Origin: Flavobacterium ginsengisoli
GTDB taxonomy: Bacteria > Bacteroidota > Bacteroidia > Flavobacteriales > Flavobacteriaceae
DNA: 64,000 nt
Direction: 5' to 3'
Assembly: GCF_029625315.1 (NCBI RefSeq)
Contig: NZ_CP121110.1
Span: 1,479,501 to 1,543,500 of the forward strand
In this document: in pieces, positions 17,931 to 26,655 of the stretch
Numbering within the stretch: position 1 is the first letter of the stretch
Layout: each line of letters starts with the position of its first letter
Notes under the pieces: generated by a model
Told to the model about the DNA's origin: nothing
What the model saw: the letters and a program-made list of their open reading frames with translations, nothing else
The model's database searches: none
Program-made: the position numbers and the translations under genes

Positions 17931-18860
17931 ATGAAATACCTAATAACAATCGTCGGACCAACAGCTATCGGGAAAACAGCCCTAAGCATCGCCTTGGCAC
18001 AACATTTTAAATGCGAAATTGTTTCGTGTGACAGCCGTCAGTTTTTTAAAGAAATGACGATCGGAACTGCCGTTCCAAATCAGGAAGAATTAAAGACTGC
18101 CAAGCATCATTTCATTCAAAACAAATCGATTTTCGAAAATTACACCGTTGGCGATTACGAAAAAGAGGCACTTTTAAAACTAGAAGAATTATATCAAAAT
18201 AATGATTTTGCAATTTTAATTGGCGGATCAGGTTTATATGTAGATGCCGTTTTAAAAGGTTTTGACAAATTTCCAGAAATCGATCCAGAAGTACGCGCAG
18301 AAGTAAATTCAAACTACGAAAAACTCGGAATTGAATATCTTCAGGAACAATTACAAAATCTCGATCCAGATTACTATCAGAAAATAACAATCGAAAATCC
18401 GCAGACCTTACAAAATCCACAGAGGATGATGCGTTTTGTGGAAGTTTGCATTGGATCACAAAAACCATATTCTTCATTTTTAAATTTGAAGAAAAACAAT
18501 CGAAGCTTCACTCCTATTTTAATTGGTTTAGATGCAGATAGAGAAGTAATTTACAGTAGAATTAACCAGCGTGTTGACATCATGATGAATGAAGGTTTGC
18601 TTAAAGAAGCAGAAACACTTTATCCTAACAAAGAGTTAAATGCTTTACAAACGGTCGGTTATAGAGAATTATTTAGTTATTTTGATGGAGAATTCACTCT
18701 GCCATTCGCAATTGAAGAAATAAAAAAGAACACCCGCAGATTTTCGAAAAGACAATTAACGTGGTTTAAACGAAATGAAAATACTAAATGGTTTGATTAT
18801 TCGACCGATAGAAATGAGATTATTCATTACATCGAAGAAAATCTAAAATCATCAATCTAA
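17931..18860 (+). CDS. miaA: tRNA dimethylallyltransferase
   Basis: 309 residues, complete. It adds a dimethylallyl group to A37 of tRNAs that read UNN codons. The P-loop GPTAIGKTALS (residues 8-18), the DSRQFFKEMTIGTA segment that binds substrate, GGSGLYVDAVL and the C-terminal TRRFSKRQLTWF are all characteristic. It is followed 15 bases later by the acyl-ACP thioesterase, likely as one operon. The 152 bases upstream contain no recognisable feature. Confidence 0.96.
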   Translation: MKYLITIVGPTAIGKTALSIALAQHFKCEIVSCDSRQFFKEMTIGTAVPNQEELKTAKHHFIQNKSIFENYTVGDYEKEALLKLEELYQNNDFAILIGGSGLYVDAVLKGFDKFPEIDPEVRAEVNSNYEKLGIEYLQEQLQNLDPDYYQKITIENPQTLQNPQRMMRFVEVCIGSQKPYSSFLNLKKNNRSFTPILIGLDADREVIYSRINQRVDIMMNEGLLKEAETLYPNKELNALQTVGYRELFSYFDGEFTLPFAIEEIKKNTRRFSKRQLTWFKRNENTKWFDYSTDRNEIIHYIEENLKSSI

Positions 18861-18875
18861 AATCTAAAATTAGCA

Positions 18876-19622
18876 ATGCCAATATCTCCAAATTTCACAT
18901 CAGTTTTAAGTAAAGACTGGGAAATTAATTTTACACAATGTACGCCAAACGGCTACTTAAAATATACTGATTTATGCAATCTTTTACAGCTTACCGCCGC
19001 TGCTCATTCAGAAGTAGGCGGAATCAGTTTTACAGATATGCAGGAATTTGATCAGGCGTGGGTTTTGAGTCGCATGCGTGTAGAAATAACCGCTTTACCA
19101 AAATGGCAAGATATTGTCACTGTAAAAACTTGGATTAATAGCCTTGAAAATTCACGTTCTGTTCGTGCACTTGAGATGTATGTAAACGGAAAAAAAATTG
19201 TTGGAAGCGAAACCTATTGGGCTGTTTTCAACACCAAAGCACGTCGTCCAGAAGCTTTGGCTTTACCTTTTGAACATTTCGAACTTTACCCAGATAACAG
19301 AGCTACTGTTGAAGGATTTTCGCGAATCAACATTAATCCCGAAAAAGAATCGGTTTTCGAAAAAACAGTTTATTTATCTGATTTAGATATTGTAAATCAT
19401 GCTAATAATGTAAAATATTTAGAATGGTGCCTAGATCATGTTGATGCCAAAAGAATTCTAAAACAAGAAGTTAAAAGCTTCGAAATGAATTTCCTAAAAG
19501 AACTTTCTTTAAACGATCAAGTTATTATTCATGAAAATGACAATGAAGATCATTCAGCAACAACATTCAGCATTACAAAAGGCGATAAAAATTGTTTTGC
19601 ATTAGAATTACACTGGAAATAA
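18876..19622 (+). CDS. Acyl-ACP thioesterase
   Basis: 248 residues forming two hot-dog domains as in the FatA/FatB-like bacterial thioesterases. Typical segments are FTQCTPNGYLKYTDLCNLLQ, DQAWVLSRMRVEI, YWAVFNTKARRPEAL and the second-domain VNHANNVKYLEWCLD with the catalytic Asn/His pattern. It hydrolyses acyl-ACP to free fatty acids. It follows miaA closely, then a palindromic repeat element and a terminator close the unit. Confidence 0.88.
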   Translation: MPISPNFTSVLSKDWEINFTQCTPNGYLKYTDLCNLLQLTAAAHSEVGGISFTDMQEFDQAWVLSRMRVEITALPKWQDIVTVKTWINSLENSRSVRALEMYVNGKKIVGSETYWAVFNTKARRPEALALPFEHFELYPDNRATVEGFSRININPEKESVFEKTVYLSDLDIVNHANNVKYLEWCLDHVDAKRILKQEVKSFEMNFLKELSLNDQVIIHENDNEDHSATTFSITKGDKNCFALELHWK

Positions 19623-19650
19623 AATTCTCTTCTATCTATTCCCACAATCT

Positions 19651-19750
19651 TGTCATTTCGACGAAGGAGAAATCTCCACGAGTAGCTCCGCATCGAGAAT
19701 CCAATCTTTATGGAGTTACTTGCGAAGATTTCTCCTTCGTCGAAATGACA
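19651..19750. repeat. 100-bp palindromic repeat element with perfect 25-bp arms
   Basis: The arms are 19651-19675 (begins TGTCATTTCGACGAAGG) and 19726-19750, its exact reverse complement, separated by 50 bases that can also partly pair. It has no ORF and no transposase nearby. It resembles repetitive extragenic palindromes, mobilised in trans or kept as transcript-end structures. It lies between the convergent thioesterase gene and the RtcB/PrfH operon. Confidence 0.85.
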
Positions 19751-19780
19751 AACTTTGTGTATTTATCACTTGAAAACAAA

Positions 19781-19808
19781 AAACGATGCAAAATTGCATC
19801 GTTTTTTG
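19781..19808. terminator. Terminator between convergent thioesterase and RtcB/PrfH operons
   Basis: Hairpin AAACGATGCA / TGCATCGTTT followed by a T-run on the plus strand and A/T-rich sequence on the minus strand. It can end transcripts from both sides. Confidence 0.8.
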
Positions 19809-19815
19809 TTTAAAA

Positions 19816-20350
19816 TCATTTCGATTTCTTTTTAGATTTTTTCTTCTTTTCTTTAGGTTTCTTCTTTTCCAACAAATCAATTTTATCTTTAATTCGTTTT
19901 TCTACTTCACTAATTCCAGAATCATAATCGTGTTGAATAGAATATAATTTTGCCTGCTTAATTTCTTTTAAAGCATCTTTGAATTTATGCTTGCACTTCC
20001 AACAAAACAGCTTTCTTTACAAAAATCATCGCTTTATTTATTCCCTTAATTGTCAAAGCAAAGTCAATTAATTTTTGAGCTTCTTCATAATCTCCATTCA
20101 CAATCAAAGTTTGCAAATAATACGGATAAACTTCAAGCGCATGAATATTAATAGCTAAAGCTTCCTGAAAATAAGATTTTGCTTCCTCGTAATTCATAAG
20201 TTGCTCTGCCTGAATTCTTCCGTATAAACACAAAACCATTGTGTTTTTTGAATCATAAGAAAAAGCATAATCTAAAGATTCTATGGTTTCTTCAAGCGAA
20301 TAAGGATAATTATCCAAAGCTTGAAATAGGTATTTATCAATTGTTTTCAT
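19816..20350 (-). CDS. TPR-like protein, last gene of the RtcB/PrfH operon (one-base indel near 19988)
   Basis: The ATG lies inside the last codons of prfH (14-base overlap), so it is translationally coupled to it. The first 120 residues form tetratricopeptide-like helix pairs ([46 protein letters not shown]). A stop at 19985 interrupts the frame. Removing one base just before it continues with [15 protein letters not shown], a coiled segment, and a very basic tail of Lys-rich repeats to 19816, about 177 residues in all. The basic tail suits RNA or ribosome contact. Function is unknown; the operon position suggests a helper in ribosome repair. Confidence 0.72.
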
Positions 20351-21026
20351 TTCGTAAATCGTTTTTTAGTTTCTGACGAGTTCCTTTGTAACTTTTCTCT
20401 ACTTTATTCTTTTTAAAATCACTTCCAGTAAAAACCCTAACAGGATTTCCACGTTGTACATTCAGCTGGTTTTCCCATTGTTTTCCTACGTGATTTTTTA
20501 GTTGGAGCCATTTCTCGTCTTCTAATTTTTTAATTAATCGTTCTGTTGCCAATTTTTTATTCTGATGTTGCGATCGGCTGTCCATTGACACGACGGCAAT
20601 TCCTGTTGGAATATGAGTCGCTCTAATTGCAGAACTCACTTTATTTACATGCTGTCCTCCTGCTCCAGAACTTCTCATGGCTTGATACTGAATATCATTT
20701 TCAGAAAACAAATTATTTTTCTGTTGTTCAATTTCAAAAATGCCGATAAACCAGTTTTTGCGTTTATGCATTTTCCTAAACTGACTTTGGCCAATCCATT
20801 GAATTGTTCCTATCCAGGAATTCATAAACTGATCTGCATTTTTTCCTCTTACGGCAATCGATGCCGTTTCTACAGTTCCATTTTCACTGCCCGCCTCTCG
20901 CTGAAGCAAAACAGTTTCTAAATTTTGATCCTGCGCTTCTTCTAAAACTTTTTTAAGCACTTGGGCCACAACCCAAGTGCATTCTGCAGGTCCGCGACCC
21001 GCTGTTATTTGAATTATTCTTTCCAT
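20337..21026 (-). CDS. prfH: Peptide chain release factor H
   Basis: 229 residues, shorter than RF1/RF2 because the codon-recognition domain is reduced. The catalytic loop [12 protein letters not shown] has GGQ at residues 123-125, and the N-terminus [17 protein letters not shown] is the PrfH signature. Published work on PrfH shows it releases the nascent chain from ribosomes whose 16S rRNA is cut in the decoding centre, preparing them for repair by the linked RtcB. It sits 12 bases after the zinc-ribbon gene, in the same operon as rtcB, as expected. Confidence 0.93.
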   Translation of the reverse strand: MERIIQITAGRGPAECTWVVAQVLKKVLEEAQDQNLETVLLQREAGSENGTVETASIAVRGKNADQFMNSWIGTIQWIGQSQFRKMHKRKNWFIGIFEIEQQKNNLFSENDIQYQAMRSSGAGGQHVNKVSSAIRATHIPTGIAVVSMDSRSQHQNKKLATERLIKKLEDEKWLQLKNHVGKQWENQLNVQRGNPVRVFTGSDFKKNKVEKSYKGTRQKLKNDLRNENN

Positions 21027-21038
21027 TTCTTTAAAATT

Positions 21039-21620
21039 TTAAGCAACTTTTCTCTGTTTTTTGTCTGCCTTAACAAATTGCGGCAAACGAGCCACTAAAC
21101 TTGAAGTGTAATTTGCTTCTGAATTACGTTCTCTTAAACCAGCTTGAATATATCTTTCCAGATAATTAATATGATCAAGATTGTATGCCCAAAAAACATT
21201 GTCATCAACTTCTTTTTGAAACCAAAGCTGTAAATTATGCCAAGGCTCCCTTACTAAACCATCTTTTTGCGACTCTCTTCTAATTCTCAAAGTTGCTGGT
21301 TCTATTACTTCGTAAAAACTGCAATACGGGCATTTAACCTTATATTTTTCAGGTATTTCTTTGAAAACCCGAGATTCATAATCAAATTTTTGAAAACATT
21401 TACCACAATAATGCTTTCCTAATGCTTTGTATTGATAAACTGGTTCGTATATCGTACAAAAGCAGGATTTACATACAAAAGTCATTGTAGTGCATTTACC
21501 GCATTCACAATTTTTAGGAACTTTTTTCACAATTCCTTTAGATTCACATTTTGGACATTTCACAAAAATCTCATTTGCAAAATGTCCTAGCCATTTATTT
21601 TCATCTTGAAACCTCTCCAT
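21039..21620 (-). CDS. Multi-zinc-ribbon protein between rtcB and prfH
   Basis: 193 residues from the ATG at 21620, preferred to an upstream TTG because it clears the rtcB stop by 16 bases. Five Cys clusters lie in the N-terminal 100 residues: CPKC (22-25), CECGKC (38-43), CKSCFC (50-55), CGKC (72-75) and CPYC (97-100), enough for two or three zinc ribbons. The C-terminal half is helical with WHNLQLWFQKEVDDNVFWAYN and an arginine-rich end. I know no function. Zinc ribbons of this kind often bind RNA or ribosomal proteins. Its place between the ligase and release factor suggests a direct part in recognising damaged ribosomes. Confidence 0.78.
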   Translation of the reverse strand: MERFQDENKWLGHFANEIFVKCPKCESKGIVKKVPKNCECGKCTTMTFVCKSCFCTIYEPVYQYKALGKHYCGKCFQKFDYESRVFKEIPEKYKVKCPYCSFYEVIEPATLRIRRESQKDGLVREPWHNLQLWFQKEVDDNVFWAYNLDHINYLERYIQAGLRERNSEANYTSSLVARLPQFVKADKKQRKVA

Positions 21621-21636
21621 GATCTTTACTTTTTTT

Positions 21637-23026
21637 TTAGCGATCCATTCTAACAATTCTAGGCGTAAATGTTCCTAAAACTTCAACTAAATCTGTTTGG
21701 TTTGCCATTACTTTTTCGATGTCTTTGTAAGCCATTGGAGCTTCGTCAATATTACCACCAATCAAAGTCACAGCATATTTCTTCAACTCTTTATTAATCT
21801 GACTTTGCGTAAAACTGCTTTTGCATTTTGCTCTCGAAAACAAACGTCCAGCACCATGTGAAGCTGAGTTTAAACTTTCTGCATTTCCTTTGCCTTTTAC
21901 AATAAAACCTGGCGCTGTCATTGAACCCGGAATAATTCCCAATTGTCCTTCACCCGCAGGTGTTGCTCCTTTTCTATGCACAATGCACTCCTGACCGTTT
22001 ACAATCTCTTTCCATGCAAAATTGTGATGGTTTTCAATAGTTACCACTACTCTTTTTCCAATCGCTTTGGCAATTCTTCTATGAATATCATCATGACAAG
22101 CTTTTGCATATTCTCCAGCTAAATTCATTGCCAACCAATATTCCTGACCATCGTGCGTATTCAAATCTAACCAAGCTAAATGCTGCACATTCTTTGGCAA
22201 CGGACATTGTTTTGTTGCTAAATATGTATAATGTTTTGCAATGTTAGCACCCAAGCCGCGAGAACCACTGTGTGACAACACAGCAAAATATTCTCCTTTT
22301 TCAAGCCTCCATTCGTTTTCTGGATTATCAATTTTTGCAATTCCGAATTCTACAAAATGATTTCCTCCACCCGAACTTCCCAATTGCTTGTAAGCTTTTG
22401 GCAAAAGATTCTTTAACAAAGGAATATCTTGAAATTCGCTTTTATAAAAAACCTCATGATCGACTCTTGAAGCATGCGTTTCATACATTCCGAATTTTGT
22501 ATTGTCTTTTAGAATAGCTTCTAATTGATGCTCTCTGCCTTTGAAATGAGACGCTGGTAAATCAAAAATTGAAAGGCTCATTCTACATCCAATATCAACT
22601 CCAACTCCATATGGAATAATTGCATTATTAGTTGCTAATACGCCACCAATTGGCAGTCCATAACCAGAATGTGCATCTGGCATTAAAGCTCCTGCAACCG
22701 AAACTGGTAATTTCAATGAATCGTATAATTGAAATTTTGCTTGCTGATCGATTTCATTCTCTCCAAAAATGGTAAAAGGCGATCTCGTTGTTTTAAGCTG
22801 ATGCATTCTTACTTGAACAGGTTTTATCAAACCTTCGGCAACTTTGCCCCATGTTCCGTTTCCTTCATATTTTTCAGGATTTAACAATACATCTTTCGCT
22901 TCCGTTAGAATAGATTCTTTTTTCTCTTTTTCTATATCTGTTTATCTGCCCTAAGGCAATGTTTATTGAATTGTTCTTTGGAAAACCTAATTTAATCAGG
23001 TCTTTTCCAGATAATTTATTTCCCAT
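21637..23026 (-). CDS. rtcB: RtcB-family RNA ligase (one homopolymer indel near 22918-22923)
   Basis: Joins 2',3'-cyclic phosphate and 5'-OH RNA ends using GTP and Mn2+. Conserved segments are GVDIGCRMSL (metal Cys), GSSGGGNHFVEFG, LSHSGSRGLG, IENHHNFAW and HRKGATPAGEGQLGIIPGSM, which includes the guanylylated His. The first 33 or so residues (from ATG at 23026, MGNKLSGKDLIKLGFP) are in another frame, and one extra base in the A-run at 22918-22923 explains the shift. The corrected length is about 462 residues. Its start overlaps the upstream gene by 11 bases. The association with prfH marks it as the rRNA-repair type. Confidence 0.92.
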
Positions 23027-23776
23027 GATTTTCTATCATATCATCTGCATATTTCTGATACAATGCATGCAGACTTTTATTTTTAATTGGACTTATCTCT
23101 TTTGGATTTTCTTTTTCATAGTAACTCCATTTACGAGAACTGCCGTGTATTAATCTGTTTATTTTATCTCTCAGATTGTGGTTAGCAATATAATTATCAA
23201 TAAGCTGAATTTGGCTTTCTAAATCTGAATCGACCATTTTTGTATGCGTTATCATATAAGGGCTAACGCGAAGAACATATCGCCAAGGTTCATTAAATAC
23301 ATAATGAATTTTGTATCTTTTGCAATTGCTGCACCACCTTTCCCTTTTATAAAAATGAGCTTTTTCTTTTTCGGTCAATTCTAATTTTGAACTTTTCCAT
23401 TCCCATTCCGAAAATTCTTTTACTGTTTGGAATTTTTCAACATAAACATTTCTTCTTTTTCTTTTTTCTTTCGTTTAAAAGATTTTTCGGGAGAAAACTG
23501 CCATGTATTTATTTTTTCCAATAATTCTCTGTAAAATGAAGCATCACTCGATCTGGCAATATCATCTCTTAATTTAAAATTACGTTGCCAGCCTTTTTGA
23601 TAAGGAATTTCTAAAGGAACCAATGGTAAGTCTTTTTGCTTTTTCCAAAGTTCAATTTCAAGCTTTCTTAATTGAATTAATTGTTTTTCAAAATCTTCTT
23701 TTACTAATCTTTTCTTTTTTCTTTTGCTTTTAAAACGGGCGCATAAAGCATACTCGTCTACCGCATAATTTTCCAT
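23016..23776 (-). CDS. Uncharacterised basic protein, first gene of the RtcB/PrfH operon (one homopolymer indel)
   Basis: Two reading frames (23776-23420 and 23378-23016) join into about 253 residues if one base is added in the A-rich run around 23450-23470. The bridging part, RNVYVEKFQTVKEFSEWEW, is open and protein-like, so one gene is much more likely than two. The N-terminus is strongly basic (KSKRKKKRLVKEDFEKQL), followed by a helical middle, a WCSNCKRYKIHYVF mini zinc-finger-like motif and an aromatic C-terminus. I recognise no family. Its stop overlaps the rtcB start, so the stoichiometry is probably linked. It may bind RNA. Confidence 0.65.
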
Positions 23777-23884
23777 AAAAAATTATCGTACATTAAATTA
23801 ACAGCCAAAAAGGCTAAACCATTTATCCTGATGGATAAATTCTAAAAATCGATTTTCGGGAAAATTTTGAAGAGTCTAGAATAA

Positions 23885-23920
23885 AAAAAAGCCCGAAACT
23901 TATTGTCTTCGGGCTTTTTT
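23885..23920 (-). terminator. Intrinsic terminator between the 27-codon ORF and the RtcB/PrfH operon
   Basis: 13-pair stem AAAAAAGCCCGAA/TTCGGGCTTTTTT with a 10-base loop and a U-run on the minus strand. It lies 20 bases after the short ORF and about 110 bases before the operon's first gene, in the position of an attenuator. Confidence 0.8.
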
Positions 23921-23940
23921 ATATATCTAAAATTGTATTT

Positions 23941-24024
23941 CTAAGATTGAAATAAGCCACGAAGAACTGCTTCACCAAATCTGTTTGGTGTAAAGCTTTG
24001 AGATGTCAATGTAAGTACAAACAT
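23941..24024 (-). CDS. Possible 27-residue leader peptide upstream of the RtcB/PrfH operon
   Basis: ATG at 24024, purine-rich AACGAAGAAAAA just before it, stop TAG at 23941. The peptide starts MFVLTLTSQSFTP and ends RFGEAVLRGLFQS. A promoter-like pattern lies at 24097-24065 and an intrinsic terminator 20 bases after the stop. It may be a leader peptide controlling read-through into the repair operon, or a free-standing small protein/sRNA gene. Its last codons (GGCTTATTT in the transcript) could pair with the left arm of the terminator (AAAAAAGCC). Such a pairing would make translation and termination interdependent. Coding is not proven. Confidence 0.4.
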   Translation of the reverse strand: MFVLTLTSQSFTPNRFGEAVLRGLFQS

Positions 24025-24064
24025 TTTTTCTTCGTTTTTAAAGGGTTATTAAGTTTTTCGTGTG

Positions 24065-24097
24065 CAAATATTCATAATAGTTTTTTGATTTTCCAAA
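24065..24097 (-). promoter_or_regulatory. Possible promoter of the short ORF and RtcB/PrfH operon
   Basis: On the minus strand TTTG (24097-24094), a 21-base spacer and AATATTTG (24072-24065), one base off TAnnTTTG. No better promoter is seen between the terminator and the operon. Confidence 0.35.
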
Positions 24098-24240
24098 TTT
24101 ATTTAAAGAAAATTCTTCAAAATAAATTCTACAACTATTTTTAGAGCCTAAAAAACATTTTCTACAACTCTAAAAATCAAACAATTAAAACAAAACTCAA
24201 ATCACAGAAATAAATCCAAAATATTTTAATTTAATGCACA

Positions 24241-24268
24241 AAAAAAGCCCCGATTTCTCAGGGCTTTA
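24241..24268 (-). terminator. Terminator after the RprY-like regulator gene
   Basis: Stem AAGCCC.GA / TC.GGGCTT with one mismatched pair, followed on the minus strand by a 6-7 base T-run. Confidence 0.75.
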
Positions 24269-24288
24269 TATTTTGTTGATGAATTTAA

Positions 24289-25005
24289 TTATTCAGAAAC
24301 TTTGCTTTTTATCACTAATCTGAAACCTTCTCCGTGAATGTTTAAGATTTCAACATCTTCATCTGCTTTTAGATATTTTCTTAATTTAGCGATGTAAACG
24401 TCCATACTTCTTGATGTAAAGTAGTTGTCGTCTCTCCAGATTTTTGTTAAAGCTAATTCTCTCGGCATTAAATCATTTTCATGAAGAATAAGCATTTTAA
24501 GCAATTCATTTTCTTTTGGAGATAACTTAATTGGTTCTTCATCTTGGAAAGTCAAGAATCTTAATTTCGAATTTAAGTGGAATTTACCAATATTAAATTC
24601 AAACTGAACTTGTTCCGCTTTTGTATCAGCCGATTTTCTTTGAATGATTGCTTTAATTTTCATTAAAAGAACTTCAGAATCAAAAGGTTTATTTAAATAG
24701 TCATCTGCACCAGCTTTATAACCTTTTAACACATCTTCTTTCATAGATTTTGCTGTTAAAAAGATAATTGGCACTTCACTGTTCTTCTCTCTAATTTCTT
24801 TGGCCAAAGTGTAACCATCTTTATAAGGCATCATTACATCAAGAATACACAAATCATACACATCCTTCTTGAATTTTTCGAAACCTTCCATACCGTTTTT
24901 AGCTAAAGTAACTTCAAAGTCATTTAACATTAGATAATCTTTAAGAACTGCCCCAAAATTTAGGTCATCTTCTACTAAAAGTATTCTTTTGTTAGTATTT
25001 TCCAT
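24289..25005 (-). CDS. OmpR-family response regulator, RprY-like
   Basis: 238 residues. The receiver domain (1-120) has the acidic pair at VEDD, the phosphorylated Asp at about 56 (CILDVMMP), the switch Thr in FLTAK and Lys in NKPFDSE. A winged-helix DNA-binding domain follows (LSPKENELLKMLILHEND, RSMDVYIAKLRKYL). It is 3 bases after its histidine kinase gene, so the two form a two-component system. The closest remembered relatives are the RprX/RprY systems of Bacteroidota, which respond to envelope or oxidative stress. The target genes are not visible. Confidence 0.9.
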   Translation of the reverse strand: MENTNKRILLVEDDLNFGAVLKDYLMLNDFEVTLAKNGMEGFEKFKKDVYDLCILDVMMPYKDGYTLAKEIREKNSEVPIIFLTAKSMKEDVLKGYKAGADDYLNKPFDSEVLLMKIKAIIQRKSADTKAEQVQFEFNIGKFHLNSKLRFLTFQDEEPIKLSPKENELLKMLILHENDLMPRELALTKIWRDDNYFTSRSMDVYIAKLRKYLKADEDVEILNIHGEGFRLVIKSKVSE

Positions 25006-25008
25006 ATT

Positions 25009-26596
25009 TTAATTTATTAATGGTATTTTTATTATAAAGGTGCTACCCTTTCCTTTTTCACTTTCTACATATACTTGACCATTGTGATCCTCTACTATTC
25101 TTTTTACGTAAGCAAGCCCTAATCCGTGTCCTTTTACATTATGAAGATCACCTGTGTGCTCTCTGTAAAATTTCTCAAACACTCGTTTTTGAGCTATCTT
25201 ACTCATTCCCAACCCATGATCTCTCACTTTTATCAAAATCATATCTTTAATATTTTCAGTAAAGATTTCAATCTCTGGTTCATCTGGAGAATATTTTATG
25301 GCATTTTCCAAAATATTAACCAGCACGTTTGTAAAGTGAACTTCGTTTATCAAACAGGTTGTTCTTGCTTGCATTATAATGCTTTACTACAGTACCTTTT
25401 CTATCTTCTAGAATAAGATTTACGTGCTCAATAGCATCGTCAATTATATCTGTCACAACAGTAGGTTCTTTGGTTATGTCTAGTTCTCTTTTTTCTAATT
25501 TTGAAATACGAAGAACGTTCTCAACCTGCGCATGCATTCTTTTATTTTCGTCTCGAATCATTTGAAGATAACGATAAACCTTTTCTTTATCTTCAATAAC
25601 TTTCGGACTTCTTATAGCATCTAATGCTAGATTTATAGTTGCAATTGGAGTTTTAAACTCATGTGTCATATTATTTATAAAATCGGTCTTGATTTCAGAA
25701 ATATGCTTCTGACGCAATAATTGATTTAACGCACTTGTGTATGCAACTATTATAATTAATGTAAAAACTATCGATAAAATAGTAATACTTAATAATTCAG
25801 ATAATAAGAATTTCTTTTTATGCGGGAAAGTAACTGATAATTCGTATCTGCTATTTCCTTCATTATCTGTATAAATTGGAATATTATATGTAGATTCTTT
25901 ATCAAAATGAAATCCGTCGGACTTAATCTTTGTTGGAACTCCACTGCTGTATATTCCGAATTCAAATTTGGTTTTCACACCATATTCTTCTAGTTCTTTT
26001 TTCAATAATTTAAAGAGCTTGTCTTTTGTAATTCTCCCTTCAATAGGAGTTAATGAAGCAATATCTTTATATTGAATTTGCTGTTGAACTTTATTTAAAA
26101 TATCTAAACTTCCTGACTTTTCTATTTTAAGATCAGGAATAATACTCTGCCCTAAACTATTATTGTCAATTCCACTATTATTATTGTAAACTTCTGTTAC
26201 TCTCTTAGAACTAAAATTCTTAAAACGTTCACTACTGAATTTTTTGTTAAAAACAGAACCATTGATATCATAATCTTCAGATGTCAATGTATTTGAATAA
26301 ACAATTGTTTTATTCGTTTTCGTGTTTCTCTGTACGTAAAGTACTTCTAGTAAATCTTCTTTTTTTGGAATTTTACCCGTACTATCTTTTATACGGTTGT
26401 ATTTGTCGTAGAAACTGTACTCTTCTTGTTGTTCCAGTTTATCTGCAACATTTCCAATTACTTGAGTAACGTGGTATTTAAATTGTTCTTCATTATTTTT
26501 GAACGAAGAATTGAACCAAAATACTTGTACCAGAATAATCCCTATTAAGGACAAACTCATCAGTAAAACAAGTATTCTAAAAAATAATTTATTCAT
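25009..26596 (-). CDS. Membrane sensor histidine kinase, RprX-like (one-base insertion at 25351)
   Basis: Two transmembrane helices (about residues 5-28 and 265-290) flank a periplasmic sensor domain. The HisKA box NNMTHEFKTPIATI and the HATPase motifs ENAIKYSP, DHGLGM and GHGLGLAYV follow. The frame breaks between NASKNNLF and INEVHF. Deleting one C at 25351 (plus strand) restores about 528 residues. Without it the kinase lacks its ATPase domain, unlikely for a gene so tightly linked to its regulator. It is the third gene of the operon glycosyltransferase, coaE, kinase, regulator. Confidence 0.9.
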
Positions 26597-26655
26597 CGAA
26601 ACAAAATTAATATTTTAACAATATACTAAATAATACATTAACCAAATATTAACAT

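Noticed and set aside
19592..19813. 73-codon plus-strand ORF after the thioesterase
   Set aside because: It consists of the palindromic repeat and the terminator read as codons.
20337..21026. Peptide chain release factor 1 or 2
   Set aside because: The protein is too short and lacks the codon-recognition domain, and the linkage with rtcB is typical of PrfH.
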